From TMED14 sp041158165 (GTDB lineage: Bacteria > Bacteroidota > Bacteroidia > Flavobacteriales > Schleiferiaceae), in contig JBEBBW010000008.1 of NCBI GenBank assembly GCA_041158165.1, positions 1-50,247 on the forward strand: 50,247 nucleotides of DNA. Direction: 5' to 3'. The position numbers and the translations under genes are program-made. The number at the start of each line of letters is the position of its first letter. Position 1 is the stretch's first letter. Of the stretch, positions 8,254-15,832 are shown piece by piece. Under the pieces are notes generated by a model. That model had not been told where the DNA came from. It saw only the letters and a program-made list of their open reading frames with translations, and did not search any database.

Positions 8254-9077
8254 CACCGAACTGGACTGAACTCCGCGCCACCATTGAGCGCGTTTGGGAC
8301 AACCGCGACGAACTTCAAAGCCCCGAAGCCCACTACGCCGTAGGCCAAGTCATCGCGGCCCTGGACCACGGCGAACTGCGCGTCGCCGAACCCACCGCCG
8401 ACGGTTGGCAGGTCAACGAATGGATTAAAAAAGCGGTGGTGCTCTACTTCCCGCAGCGCAAGATGGAAACGCTTGAGGCGGGTCCGCTCGAGTTCCATGA
8501 CAAAATGCCGCTGAAGCGCAACTACGCGGCCTTGGGCGTTCGCGTGGTGCCCCATGCCGTTGCGCGCCACGGAGCCTACCTCGCGCCGGGCGTCATCATG
8601 ATGCCGTCCTACGTCAACATTGGGGCCTACGTGGGCCCGCGAACGATGGTCGACACCTGGGCCACTGTGGGAAGCTGTGCTCAGATCGGCGCGGACGTTC
8701 ACCTTTCGGGCGGAGTCGGAATCGGCGGCGTACTCGAGCCCCTTCAGGCAGCCCCGGTAATCGTGGAAGACGGCGCATTCATTGGTTCGCGCTGCATCGT
8801 CGTCGAAGGCGTGCGCGTGGGCCGCGAAGCCGTGCTGGGCGCGAACGTCGTCCTCACCGCTTCGACTAAAATTATCGACGTTACCGGTGCGGAACCCGTG
8901 GAATACCGCGGCTACGTGCCGGAACGCTGCGTCGTGATTCCGGGCAGCATGCCCAAGGAGTTCGCCGCCGGCACCTACCAGGTACCCTGTGCGCTCATCA
9001 TTGGCCGCCGCAAGGAAAGCACCGACCAAAAAACGTCGCTGAACGACGCGCTGCGCGAATTCCAAGTCGCCGTGTAA
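8250..9077 (+). CDS. dapD: 2,3,4,5-tetrahydropyridine-2,6-dicarboxylate N-succinyltransferase
   Basis: A 275-aa acyltransferase of the lysine/diaminopimelate pathway, transferring succinyl from succinyl-CoA. An N-terminal helical domain is followed by a left-handed beta-helix of hexapeptide repeats (about residues 95-220: APGVIMMPSYVNIGAYVG, MVDTWATVGSCAQIG, VHLSGGVGIGG). Length is normal. It is translationally coupled to ruvX (ATGA), and cca follows immediately after the stop. A diaminopimelate route fits a Gram-negative peptidoglycan. Confidence 0.96.
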   Translation: MTPNWTELRATIERVWDNRDELQSPEAHYAVGQVIAALDHGELRVAEPTADGWQVNEWIKKAVVLYFPQRKMETLEAGPLEFHDKMPLKRNYAALGVRVVPHAVARHGAYLAPGVIMMPSYVNIGAYVGPRTMVDTWATVGSCAQIGADVHLSGGVGIGGVLEPLQAAPVIVEDGAFIGSRCIVVEGVRVGREAVLGANVVLTASTKIIDVTGAEPVEYRGYVPERCVVIPGSMPKEFAAGTYQVPCALIIGRRKESTDQKTSLNDALREFQVAV

Positions 9078-10499
9078 ATGAGTCAAACGTTTGACGCTTG
9101 GATCGACCACGAGCTGTTTCGCGCCGTGGGGGCGGCGGCCGACGAGCTCGGCCTACCCTGCTACGTCGTGGGCGGTTGGGTGCGCGACCGCCTGCTCGAC
9201 CGCGGAAACTCGAAAGATGTTGATTTCGTGGTGGTTGGCGACGCCAAGGCCGTGGCCGAAACCGCCGCCCGAGCCCTCAAGGCTGGCCGAGTAGCCATCT
9301 ACGCCAACTTTGGCACCGCCCAATTCACCTGGCGCGGCTGGCAAGTGGAATTTGTGCAGTCCCGCACCGAAAGCTACCGGAGCGAGTCCCGCAAGCCCAC
9401 GGTGCAGCCCGGAACCCTCGAAGACGACCAGCGCCGCCGAGACTTCACGATCAACGCCATGGCCGTTGGCGTGCACCGCGAGGCCTGGGGCAGCCTCCTA
9501 GATCCGTTTGGAGGGCGCGAAGACCTGGCAGCCAAAATCCTACGCACCCCGCTGGAACCGGTAGAAACGTTTAGCGACGACCCGCTGCGCATTTTGCGCG
9601 GGCTTCGCTTTGCCAGCCAGCTCGAATTTGAGGTGGACCCCGTCAGCCTCGAGGGCATGAAGGCAACCGCTGACCGCCTGCGCATTTTGTCGCCGGAACG
9701 CGTGCAAACCGAGCTGCTCAAAATTCTTGAAAGCCCCAAGCCCTCGGTGGGCCTTGGGCTTATGTTTCAGTGCGGCGCCATGGAGGTGCTGCTTCCCGAA
9801 GTTGCGGCCCTAGCGGGCGTCGACGAGGTCGAAGGCCACCTGCACAAAGACAATTTTTGGCACACGCTCGAGGTGGTCGACAATACCGCCGCGCAGTCTG
9901 AAAATGTTTGGCTTCGCCTGGCCGCGCTGCTTCACGACATTGGTAAACCGCCGACCAAAAAATTCCTCAAGGGCACCGGGTGGACGTTTCACGGCCACGA
10001 GTTTCTGGGCGGAAAAATGGCCAAAAAGTTGTTTCGTCGCCTTGCGCTGCCGCTGGATGCCCGCATGGACTATGTGGTCAAGTTGATTCAAATGAGTTCG
10101 CGTCCAATTGCCGTCGTTAGCGACACGGCCACCGACAGCGCGGTGCGCCGCTTGCTCTTTGACGCAGGCGCCGACATCGATGACCTAATGATTTTGTGCT
10201 CGAGCGACATTACGACCAAAAATCCGCGCAAGAAGGCACGCTACCAGGCCAACTACGAGCACGTGAAGGCCAAAATGGCCGAGGTCGAGGCGCGCGACCA
10301 CCTGAGAAACTGGCAGCCGCCGGTCGACGGAAGCCACCTAATGGAGTGGTTCGACCTACCTCCGGGACCGATGGTTGGGCAGCTTAAAACCGCAGTGCGC
10401 GAGGCTATCTTGGATGGCGTAATCCCCAATACCTTTGACGATGCCAAGGCCTTTGTCACGACCTGGGCAGCTGAACACGGAATTTCTGCCAAATCATGA
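9078..10499 (+). CDS. cca: CCA tRNA nucleotidyltransferase with HD domain
   Basis: A 473-aa class II nucleotidyltransferase that adds or repairs the 3' CCA end of tRNAs. Seen in order: YVVGGWVRDRLL, the metal-binding DVDFVV pair, RRRDFTINAMA, the RILRGLRFASQL neck region and a C-terminal HD domain (LAALLHDIGKPPT, then FHGHEFLG). Bacteroidota often annotate this as an HD-domain CCA enzyme. It starts directly after the dapD stop and overlaps the next gene by 4 nt. Confidence 0.95.
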   Translation: MSQTFDAWIDHELFRAVGAAADELGLPCYVVGGWVRDRLLDRGNSKDVDFVVVGDAKAVAETAARALKAGRVAIYANFGTAQFTWRGWQVEFVQSRTESYRSESRKPTVQPGTLEDDQRRRDFTINAMAVGVHREAWGSLLDPFGGREDLAAKILRTPLEPVETFSDDPLRILRGLRFASQLEFEVDPVSLEGMKATADRLRILSPERVQTELLKILESPKPSVGLGLMFQCGAMEVLLPEVAALAGVDEVEGHLHKDNFWHTLEVVDNTAAQSENVWLRLAALLHDIGKPPTKKFLKGTGWTFHGHEFLGGKMAKKLFRRLALPLDARMDYVVKLIQMSSRPIAVVSDTATDSAVRRLLFDAGADIDDLMILCSSDITTKNPRKKARYQANYEHVKAKMAEVEARDHLRNWQPPVDGSHLMEWFDLPPGPMVGQLKTAVREAILDGVIPNTFDDAKAFVTTWAAEHGISAKS

Positions 10500-11020
10500 G
10501 CACTACTGTAGTACGCGTCATTCTCAATACCGAAGACGACATCTTTCGCGACGTCGCCCTGCCCGCCTCGGCGAGCTTGGACGAGGCGCACCGGGCTTTT
10601 GCCGCAGCCTTTGACCTCAATCCGGGCCAAATGGCGTCGTTCTACCGCACCGACGCGGAGTGGAACCAAGGCGACGAGATTCCGCTCATGGCCATGGACC
10701 CCGCGGCAGGACCGAGCATGGCCGACCTCCAGGTGGGCGACGTGCTCGGTGCGCCGGGGCAGCGCCTGCTGTTCGTGTACGACTTTCTGGAAATGTGGAG
10801 CTTCTTGGTGGAGTTCGTGCGCAGCGAAGACCGCGACGTAGCGTCACCCGAAGTAGTGCTGAGCTACGGAGTCCGCCCTGAAACCGCCCCAGAGCTGCAG
10901 TACGGCGAAGGCGCGACCGGTTCAGGGTTTGGCGACGACGAGTTCGGCGACGACGAAGACGAATTTGGTTTTGATGAAGAAGATTTGGCCGACGGCTACT
11001 CTTCTTCAGAAGACTGGTGA
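10496..11020 (+). CDS. pRiA4b ORF-3-like protein with acidic C-terminus
   Basis: A 174-aa soluble protein. Residues 1 to about 130 resemble the plasmid pRiA4b ORF-3 family, which databases also label 'IS1096 element passenger TnpR-like'. Typical features are SASLDEAHRAFAAAFDL, MASFYRTDAEW and QRLLFVYDFLEMWSFLVEF. Residues 140-170 are a very acidic, phenylalanine-punctuated tail (FGDDEFGDDEDEFGFDEEDL). The molecular function is unknown. Despite the database name there is no transposon here. It is coupled to cca by ATGA and overlaps the convergent 109-aa gene by 25 nt. Confidence 0.82.
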   Translation: MSTTVVRVILNTEDDIFRDVALPASASLDEAHRAFAAAFDLNPGQMASFYRTDAEWNQGDEIPLMAMDPAAGPSMADLQVGDVLGAPGQRLLFVYDFLEMWSFLVEFVRSEDRDVASPEVVLSYGVRPETAPELQYGEGATGSGFGDDEFGDDEDEFGFDEEDLADGYSSSEDW

Positions 11021-11325
11021 AATTCCAGCGCCTCGACGGCGCGTAGCGGCAATTCCGCTGCATTTTTGAATACCACCTTTTGGTCGGTGCAGGCCCATAT
11101 CGTGGTATGGAGCGCGAACCGACCCTCTTTGGCCCTGAAGTAGAGGGTCACCTTGCGTTCCTCGACATTGCCCTGAAAGGTTGCGCGGTGAAGGTTTTTC
11201 CATCGCTCGTTCCGCGCGTCAGACTCGACCACGACATCGTCGGCCCCAAAAGTCAAGCCCGTCAAATCAGCCCGATCAATGAGTCGGTACGCAGATCGCT
11301 GTTCGGGCTGTGTGGGGAAGGCCAT
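10996..11325 (-). CDS. Conserved small protein of unknown function
   Basis: A 109-aa protein opening MAFPTQPEQRSAYRLIDRADLTGLTFGADDVVVESDARNERW in two clear halves: a short helical start and a beta-rich C-terminal part (KVTLYFRAKEGRFALHTTIWACTDQKVVFKN). I have an impression of similar small Bacteroidota proteins but cannot name a family. There is no signal peptide or membrane segment. ATG 11325 follows 3 nt after a -7 box. The frame is open further upstream, but that part runs across the miaA promoter and gene. Its 3' end overlaps the pRiA4b-like gene by 25 nt. Confidence 0.75.
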   Translation of the reverse strand: MAFPTQPEQRSAYRLIDRADLTGLTFGADDVVVESDARNERWKNLHRATFQGNVEERKVTLYFRAKEGRFALHTTIWACTDQKVVFKNAAELPLRAVEALEFHQSSEEE

Positions 11326-11328
11326 ACC

Positions 11329-11336
11329 TAAATATA
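11329..11336 (-). promoter_or_regulatory. -7 promoter box of the 109-aa gene
   Basis: The minus strand reads TATATTTA, one mismatch (last base) from TAnnTTTG. Only 3 nt separate it from the ATG. Confidence 0.55.
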
Positions 11337-11352
11337 AGGAATTTTGGCGAGC

Positions 11353-11360
11353 TACCTTTG
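11353..11360 (+). promoter_or_regulatory. -7 promoter box of miaA
   Basis: TACCTTTG, a perfect match, 4 nt before the miaA ATG. Confidence 0.7.
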
Positions 11361-11364
11361 AAGC

Positions 11365-12261
11365 ATGAACCACGGCGGCGCCATTTGGATGATTCACGGA
11401 CCCACAGCATCGGGCAAAACCCGGCTCGGGATTGAGCTCGCTCGCCAGTTGGGAACCGAAATCATCAATTGCGACGCGCGGCAGGTCTACCGAGAGTTGA
11501 ACATTGGCGTAGCGCGACCGAGCGAGGCCGAACTTGCCGAGGTCGTTCACCACGGAATCGCCAGCCACAGCATCCACGAGCCCCTGACCGCCGCGTCCTA
11601 CGCGGCCTGGGCTGAACCCGTGGTGCGCGACGTAGTTGCCCGAACCGGTTCTGCCGTGGTTGTGGGCGGTTCAGGGCTCTACGCCAAAGCCCTGCTTCAG
11701 GGCCTCGACCCGATGCCGCCTGCCGACCCCGCGTACCGCGCCGTGCTCGAGGCAGAATGGGAGCGCAACCCCGATGAATTAGTCCAAAAGCTCGCCCGCC
11801 TCGACCCTGATTATGCCGCGTCGGCCGACCTTAAAAACGCACGTCGGGTTATTCGCGCCCTCGAAGTGATCCACACCAGCGGTGAACCCTATTCGGCCAA
11901 GCGCCGAGGCGAGTCCCAGCGATTATGGCCCGTACCGGTGCGGGAGCTTGCCCTCGACGCACCCCAGCAATGGCTCGACACGCGCATTGCTGCGCGCTGT
12001 GAGGCCATGATGCGCGAAGGCCTCAAAGCAGAAGCCTTAAGTCTGGCGGACTACGCCGAACTCAGTCCGCTGCGCACCGTGGGCTACCAAGAATTTTATG
12101 AGCCAGGTGCACCCGTAGACCGCGACGATGAAATGACGGCGTTGCTGGCGCTGCGCACCCGACAGTACGCCAAACGCCAGCGAACGTGGCTTGCAAAAAT
12201 GGAGGTGCGCATTCCGGCAGCCGACGCGTGGAACTACCTTCGCAGCTATGTCGGTGCGTAA
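11365..12261 (+). CDS. miaA: tRNA dimethylallyltransferase
   Basis: A 298-aa enzyme that puts an isopentenyl group on A37 of tRNAs reading UNN codons. The Walker A-like loop GPTASGKTRLG is at residues 12-22. The usual D-S-R-Q substrate loop reads NCDARQVYRELNIGVARPS here (Ser changed to Ala, catalytic Asp kept). VVVGGSGLYAKALLQGL and NARRVIRALEV are typical. The C-terminal TVGYQEF and TRQYAKRQRTWL blocks are intact. It is predicted leaderless, and its 3' end overlaps lpxK by 14 nt. Confidence 0.95.
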   Translation: MNHGGAIWMIHGPTASGKTRLGIELARQLGTEIINCDARQVYRELNIGVARPSEAELAEVVHHGIASHSIHEPLTAASYAAWAEPVVRDVVARTGSAVVVGGSGLYAKALLQGLDPMPPADPAYRAVLEAEWERNPDELVQKLARLDPDYAASADLKNARRVIRALEVIHTSGEPYSAKRRGESQRLWPVPVRELALDAPQQWLDTRIAARCEAMMREGLKAEALSLADYAELSPLRTVGYQEFYEPGAPVDRDDEMTALLALRTRQYAKRQRTWLAKMEVRIPAADAWNYLRSYVGA

Positions 12262-13303
12262 GCTTCTCCTGCCCTTTTCGTGGATTTATGCCCTCGGAGC
12301 CTGGCTGCATGCCGCCGCGTACCGCTGGCGCATTCGCACCGCCTACCAGCCGAGCATCGCGACCCTCGCCGTGGGCAACCTTCACGTGGGCGGAACCGGC
12401 AAAACCCCACTGAGTTTGTGGCTGATGGAGCAGCTTCACCAGCGCATTGAGCCGGTGTACTACGTTAGCCGGGGCTACGGACGGCGCACCAAGGAGGTGC
12501 GCGAAGTGGTGCTCGAGGACGCCCCAGAAAACGTAGGCGACGAAGCGCTCATGGTGCGCCAGCACTTTGGCCACAGCAACGACGTTCACGTGGTCGTCGC
12601 CCACCAGCGCGCAGAAGCGCTCAAGCGCTTGGGTCGCGAAGGGGTTGTCGTGCTCGACGACGCGTTTCAGCACCGCGGCGTGCATGCGGCGCTCAACCTG
12701 CTCGTTTGCCCCTTTGGCCAATGGTACACCCACGACCACGTGCTGCCGGCGGGTCGGTTGCGCGAACACCCTGCGGCGGCGGGGCGCGCCCAAGCGGTCG
12801 TCGTGACGCGCTGCCCTGGCCCGGTGGATCCGCTTACCCGACTCGACATTCGCAGCATTCTGGCGCTGCGGCCCGACCAAGAGCTGTTCTGTTCGTGGGA
12901 GCGCTACGGCGCGCCCGAGGCGCATTGGGGCGCCACGGAGTGGGATGGCGCCGCGTCGGGTGGCGCGCTCGCCCTGTGTGGAATCGGCCAGCCTGAAGTG
13001 TTTATTGCGGGCGTACGGCGGCTCGTGCCCATGGCCGAAGCGGTGGTGCTCGCCGACCACGAACCCTTTAAAAAATCGGTGATTCAGGCGGTGCGCACGC
13101 GCTGTTCGGAGCTCGGCGTGACGCGCATTGTGACGACCAAAAAGGACCGTGCGCGCATGGGAAGCAAGCCCAAAGCATGGAAGGGGCTCGACGTGTATGT
13201 GCTGCCCCACGAAATTGTGCTGGACGACGACGGTCCGCGCTTGCTAAAGTGGCTCGAAAAGGAATGGAAGGCCCACGGGTTCCGCGTACCTTTGCGCCCA
13301 TGA
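12248..13303 (+). CDS. lpxK: Tetraacyldisaccharide 4'-kinase
   Basis: A 351-aa inner-membrane-associated kinase that phosphorylates the lipid A precursor DS-1-P to lipid IVA. Seen: an N-terminal amphipathic/hydrophobic segment (LLLPFSWIYALGAWLHAAAY), the Walker A variant VGNLHVGGTGKTPLSLWL, SRGYGRR, VGDEALM, and the catalytic Asp region LDDAFQHRGV. Length is normal. ATG 12248 overlaps miaA by 14 nt; the longer frame would run deep into miaA. The last codons of lpxK also encode the gatB promoter. Confidence 0.94.
   Translation: MSVRKLLLPFSWIYALGAWLHAAAYRWRIRTAYQPSIATLAVGNLHVGGTGKTPLSLWLMEQLHQRIEPVYYVSRGYGRRTKEVREVVLEDAPENVGDEALMVRQHFGHSNDVHVVVAHQRAEALKRLGREGVVVLDDAFQHRGVHAALNLLVCPFGQWYTHDHVLPAGRLREHPAAAGRAQAVVVTRCPGPVDPLTRLDIRSILALRPDQELFCSWERYGAPEAHWGATEWDGAASGGALALCGIGQPEVFIAGVRRLVPMAEAVVLADHEPFKKSVIQAVRTRCSELGVTRIVTTKKDRARMGSKPKAWKGLDVYVLPHEIVLDDDGPRLLKWLEKEWKAHGFRVPLRP
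13287..13294 (+). promoter_or_regulatory. -7 promoter box of gatB, inside the lpxK coding end
   Basis: TACCTTTG lies within the final codons of lpxK and 5 nt before the gatB ATG. The bases serve as coding sequence and promoter at once. Confidence 0.65.
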
Positions 13304-14739
13304 CGCACAAGGGCTACGAGGCCGTTATTGGCCTAGAGGTACACGTTCAGTTAAGCACGCGCAGCAAGGCCTACGCGGGCGAAGGCTATGACTACGGCGA
13401 AGCGCCCAACACCCAAATCAGTCCCGTCTCGCTTGGTTTGCCCGGCGCACTTCCCCGGGCCAACTGGGGCGTAGTTCAAGCGGCGACCCGATTGGGGCTT
13501 GCCTTGGGCTGTACGATTCGGGAATACAATGAGTACGCCCGCAAGAACTACTTCTACCCGGACCTCACCAAGGGGTACCAGATTACCCAGCACGAAACGC
13601 CCATTTGCAACGGCGGCCACGTGGCGATTGAGACGAGCGCTGGCCCGAAGCGCATCGGCCTGACCCGCATTCACATGGAAGAAGACACCGGCAAGTCCAT
13701 TCACGACCTTGACCCCTTTCATACCCTGTTGGACTACAACCGAGCCGGAGTTCCGCTGCTCGAGATCGTTTCAGAGCCCGACCTGCGCAACGGCGAAGAG
13801 GCTTATGCCTACCTCAACGAAATCCGCCAGCTGGTGCGCTACCTGGACATTTCAGACGGCAACATGGAAGAGGGTTCGCTGCGCTGCGACGTGAATATTT
13901 CGGTGCGCCCCGTGGGCCAGGTTGCGTTTGGCACCAAGGTGGAGGTGAAAAACCTCAATTCGTTCCGCCACGTGCAAAAGGCCATTGATTTCGAATTCCA
14001 GCGCCAGGTTGCGGCGGTCGAGGCCGGCGAAGTTATTTACCAAGAAACGCGCACGTTTGATTCGGGCAAAGGCAGCACCTCCGTGCTCCGCTTGAAAGAA
14101 GACGCCAACGACTACCGCTATTTTACCGAACCCGATCTGGCGCCCGTTCGCCTGACGCCAGCGTGGATTGAGGGTCAGCGCAGCTCGCTTCCCGAGCTCC
14201 CTCGTGCCCGCAAGGCGCGCTACCAAGACCAACTTGGGTTGTCGGAGTACGACGCACAGCTGCTCACCGAAGACAAGGCCACTGCGGCATTTTTTGATGC
14301 ACTGTGTGCGGGGGGGGCTCCGCCAAAAACGGCCGCGAACTGGATCACCGGACCTGTTGCGGGTTGGCTGAACGAGCGCGCCAGCAGCATCGACCGCCTG
14401 CCTGTTTCTGCTGCGAGCTTGGCCTCGTTGATTGGGCTCATCGAAGCCCGTACCGTTAGCCACAGTGCTGCCCAACAAATTTTTGTGCGCATGGCCGAAG
14501 AGCCAGACGCCCAGCCCAAGGCCTTGGCCGAAAAGATGGGACTGGTTCAAGAGAGCAACGAAGACGCGCTAATGGCGGTTGTCGACTCGGTGCTTGCTGA
14601 CTGGCCCGAAAAAGTTGCGGAATACCAATCAGGAAAGAAGGGCCTGATTGGCTTGTTTATGGGAGAAGTTATGAAGCGCAGCCGCGGTTCAGCTGACCCC
14701 AAAGTTGCGACGGACCTCCTTCGCCGTCGACTCGATTAA
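13300..14739 (+). CDS. gatB: Asp-tRNA(Asn)/Glu-tRNA(Gln) amidotransferase subunit B
   Basis: A 479-aa subunit of the GatCAB complex, which converts Glu-tRNA(Gln) and/or Asp-tRNA(Asn) to the correct amide. Seen: VIGLEVHVQLSTRSKAY, the kinase-like core with PDLTKGYQIT, HMEEDTGKS, EIVSEPDLRN, CDVNISVRP and KVEVKNLNSFRHVQKAI, and the C-terminal helical and YqeY-like tail (GLIGLFMGEVMKRSRGSADPK). The start ATG overlaps the lpxK stop (ATGA). gatA and gatC are not in the window. Confidence 0.97.
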   Translation: MTHKGYEAVIGLEVHVQLSTRSKAYAGEGYDYGEAPNTQISPVSLGLPGALPRANWGVVQAATRLGLALGCTIREYNEYARKNYFYPDLTKGYQITQHETPICNGGHVAIETSAGPKRIGLTRIHMEEDTGKSIHDLDPFHTLLDYNRAGVPLLEIVSEPDLRNGEEAYAYLNEIRQLVRYLDISDGNMEEGSLRCDVNISVRPVGQVAFGTKVEVKNLNSFRHVQKAIDFEFQRQVAAVEAGEVIYQETRTFDSGKGSTSVLRLKEDANDYRYFTEPDLAPVRLTPAWIEGQRSSLPELPRARKARYQDQLGLSEYDAQLLTEDKATAAFFDALCAGGAPPKTAANWITGPVAGWLNERASSIDRLPVSAASLASLIGLIEARTVSHSAAQQIFVRMAEEPDAQPKALAEKMGLVQESNEDALMAVVDSVLADWPEKVAEYQSGKKGLIGLFMGEVMKRSRGSADPKVATDLLRRRLD

Positions 14740-14754
14740 TTCCACGTTTCACCC

Positions 14755-15447
14755 ATGAATAAATTCTGGATGGGCGCTCCCGCGCTCTTTTTAGCTGCCT
14801 GCTCTGGCGGCGACCTTGTGCCTGTTTCGCTTGAAGTTCCCGAGACGAAAGAGGTGGTTGTTTTTCGCATTGACGCAGACCAGCTCGTGCCCTGGGACAC
14901 CGTCACCGTAGCCGACGGCGTATTTGAAACAGAGCTTCCGCTCGACAGTTCAGGTGCCACGTTCTACGCACTCAGCCTTGACAACGGCGCCAGCCTGCGC
15001 CTTGGTATTGAGCGCGGAGACGACATCGAGGGCAAGGTAAGCGTGGTAGGAAGCGGAATCACCGACTACAGCGTTACCGGATCAGCCCTGTCAGAGCGCC
15101 TGCTGGCGCACTACATGCCGCTGCGCCACACGGCCCTGCTCATGGACACGCTCGAGCAAGAGGCCAAGGCCCACCAAGGCATGCAGGACGCCGCCGAACA
15201 CAATGCCTCGCTGTTCATGCGCTACGAAGCGCGCATCGCGAAGCACCGCGACGACCTGATCAAGCTGGTTAAGGAAGAGCCCGCCTCGCTGGCCAACATT
15301 TTCGCACTCTACCAGTCTGCTGGCAACTACTACCTCTTTGATCCGCAGCGCGACTCAGCCTTGTTCCGCAGCACGGCCGACGCGATGAGCGAAGCCCATC
15401 CTGAACACCCCATTCTCCAGGTGTTTATTCAGAGCGCTATTCGCTAA
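14755..15447 (+). CDS. DUF4369-like lipoprotein without a thioredoxin domain
   Basis: A 230-aa predicted lipoprotein (GAPALFLAACSGG, lipid Cys at residue 16). Residues about 25-100 resemble the beta domain DUF4369 found at the front of Bacteroidota TlpA-like thioredoxins (TVTVADGVFETELPLDSSGATFYALSLDNG). The rest is a helical stretch (ARIAKHRDDLIKLVKEEPASLANIFALYQSAGNYYLF). No CxxC thioredoxin part follows, so it is either a short paralogue or a naturally trimmed form. It starts 15 nt after gatB and is followed by a strong terminator. Confidence 0.72.
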   Translation: MNKFWMGAPALFLAACSGGDLVPVSLEVPETKEVVVFRIDADQLVPWDTVTVADGVFETELPLDSSGATFYALSLDNGASLRLGIERGDDIEGKVSVVGSGITDYSVTGSALSERLLAHYMPLRHTALLMDTLEQEAKAHQGMQDAAEHNASLFMRYEARIAKHRDDLIKLVKEEPASLANIFALYQSAGNYYLFDPQRDSALFRSTADAMSEAHPEHPILQVFIQSAIR

Positions 15448-15472
15448 GCTTGTTCACGAGTTTCTCGCTAAG

Positions 15473-15501
15473 ACCGCCCCGACCAGGGCGGTTTTTTTTT
15501 T
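15473..15501 (+). terminator. Intrinsic terminator after the DUF4369 gene
   Basis: A 7-bp GC-rich stem (ACCGCCC at 15473-15479 pairs with GGGCGGT at 15486-15492), a 6-nt loop and a run of ten T. It ends the plus-strand miaA-to-DUF4369 transcription unit. Confidence 0.92.
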
Positions 15502-15509
15502 GCAACCAA

Positions 15510-15755
15510 TTAGCATATTAGCTAGTTGGCTAGTTAGCTAGTTGGACGGGTAGCTAGTTAGCTGGTTGGCTTCTGGTTACTAGTGACCGGTATCGAGTAA
15601 CTAGCAACAAGTGACTAGTTTCTGGAAACGTGCAACTGGTAACGAGCTACTGGTAACTAGCAACAAGGAACGAACAGGTTGCGAGAACAGACAATGTGTA
15701 ACGAGTAACTAACTAACCAGCCAACTAGCCATCTAGCTAAAAAGCTACCCGGCCC
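15510..15755. repeat. CTAG-rich degenerate repeat block between two terminators
   Basis: The stretch 15502-15767 holds no gene. It is built from variants of short words such as GCTAGTTGG, TAGTTAGC and GTAACTAG. The tetranucleotide CTAG, normally rare in bacteria, occurs about ten times in some 230 nt. A 15-bp direct repeat (GTAACTAGCAACAAG) is at 15597-15611 and 15653-15667. The block lies between two facing terminators and is probably not part of either mRNA. Its function is unknown. Confidence 0.75.
15518..15740. repeat. Imperfect inverted repeat framing the CTAG block
   Basis: Positions 15518-15545 match the reverse complement of 15713-15740 at 24 of 28 bases. The arms could form a long stem with about 165 nt between them. 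The core shared words are TTAGCTAG and TGGCTAGTT. The ends are not flanked by obvious target duplications, so this is not an identifiable mobile element. Confidence 0.6.
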
Positions 15756-15767
15756 TACAAGTCAATC

Positions 15768-15797
15768 AAAAAAAAGCCGCCCTCACGGGCGGCTTTT
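15768..15797 (-). terminator. Intrinsic terminator after the type IX secretion substrate gene
   Basis: On the minus strand AAAAGCCGCCC pairs with GGGCGGCTTTT around a 4-nt loop (stem 15776-15782 with 15787-15793, extended by A-T pairs), followed by a T run. It lies 35 nt after the stop of the 1038-aa gene. Confidence 0.92.
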
Positions 15798-15832
15798 CAC
15801 CACTTCGCACGCCGCGCGCGAGAAGCGCATTC

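Noticed and set aside
8103..9110. 335-aa minus-strand frame opposite dapD
   Set aside because: dapD has full motifs and coupled starts; the antisense product has no recognisable feature.
10496..11020. Possible transposon remnant, since the family is called IS1096 passenger
   Set aside because: No transposase or insertion-sequence terminal repeat is present, and the gene sits in an ordinary coupled operon.
12062..13210. 382-aa minus-strand frame opposite lpxK
   Set aside because: lpxK motifs are intact, and the opposite frame is an Arg/His-rich shadow.
15518..15740. Inverted repeat as an insertion sequence, miniature transposon or CRISPR array
   Set aside because: No transposase, target duplication, regular spacers or constant repeat length. 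The words are degenerate and irregular.
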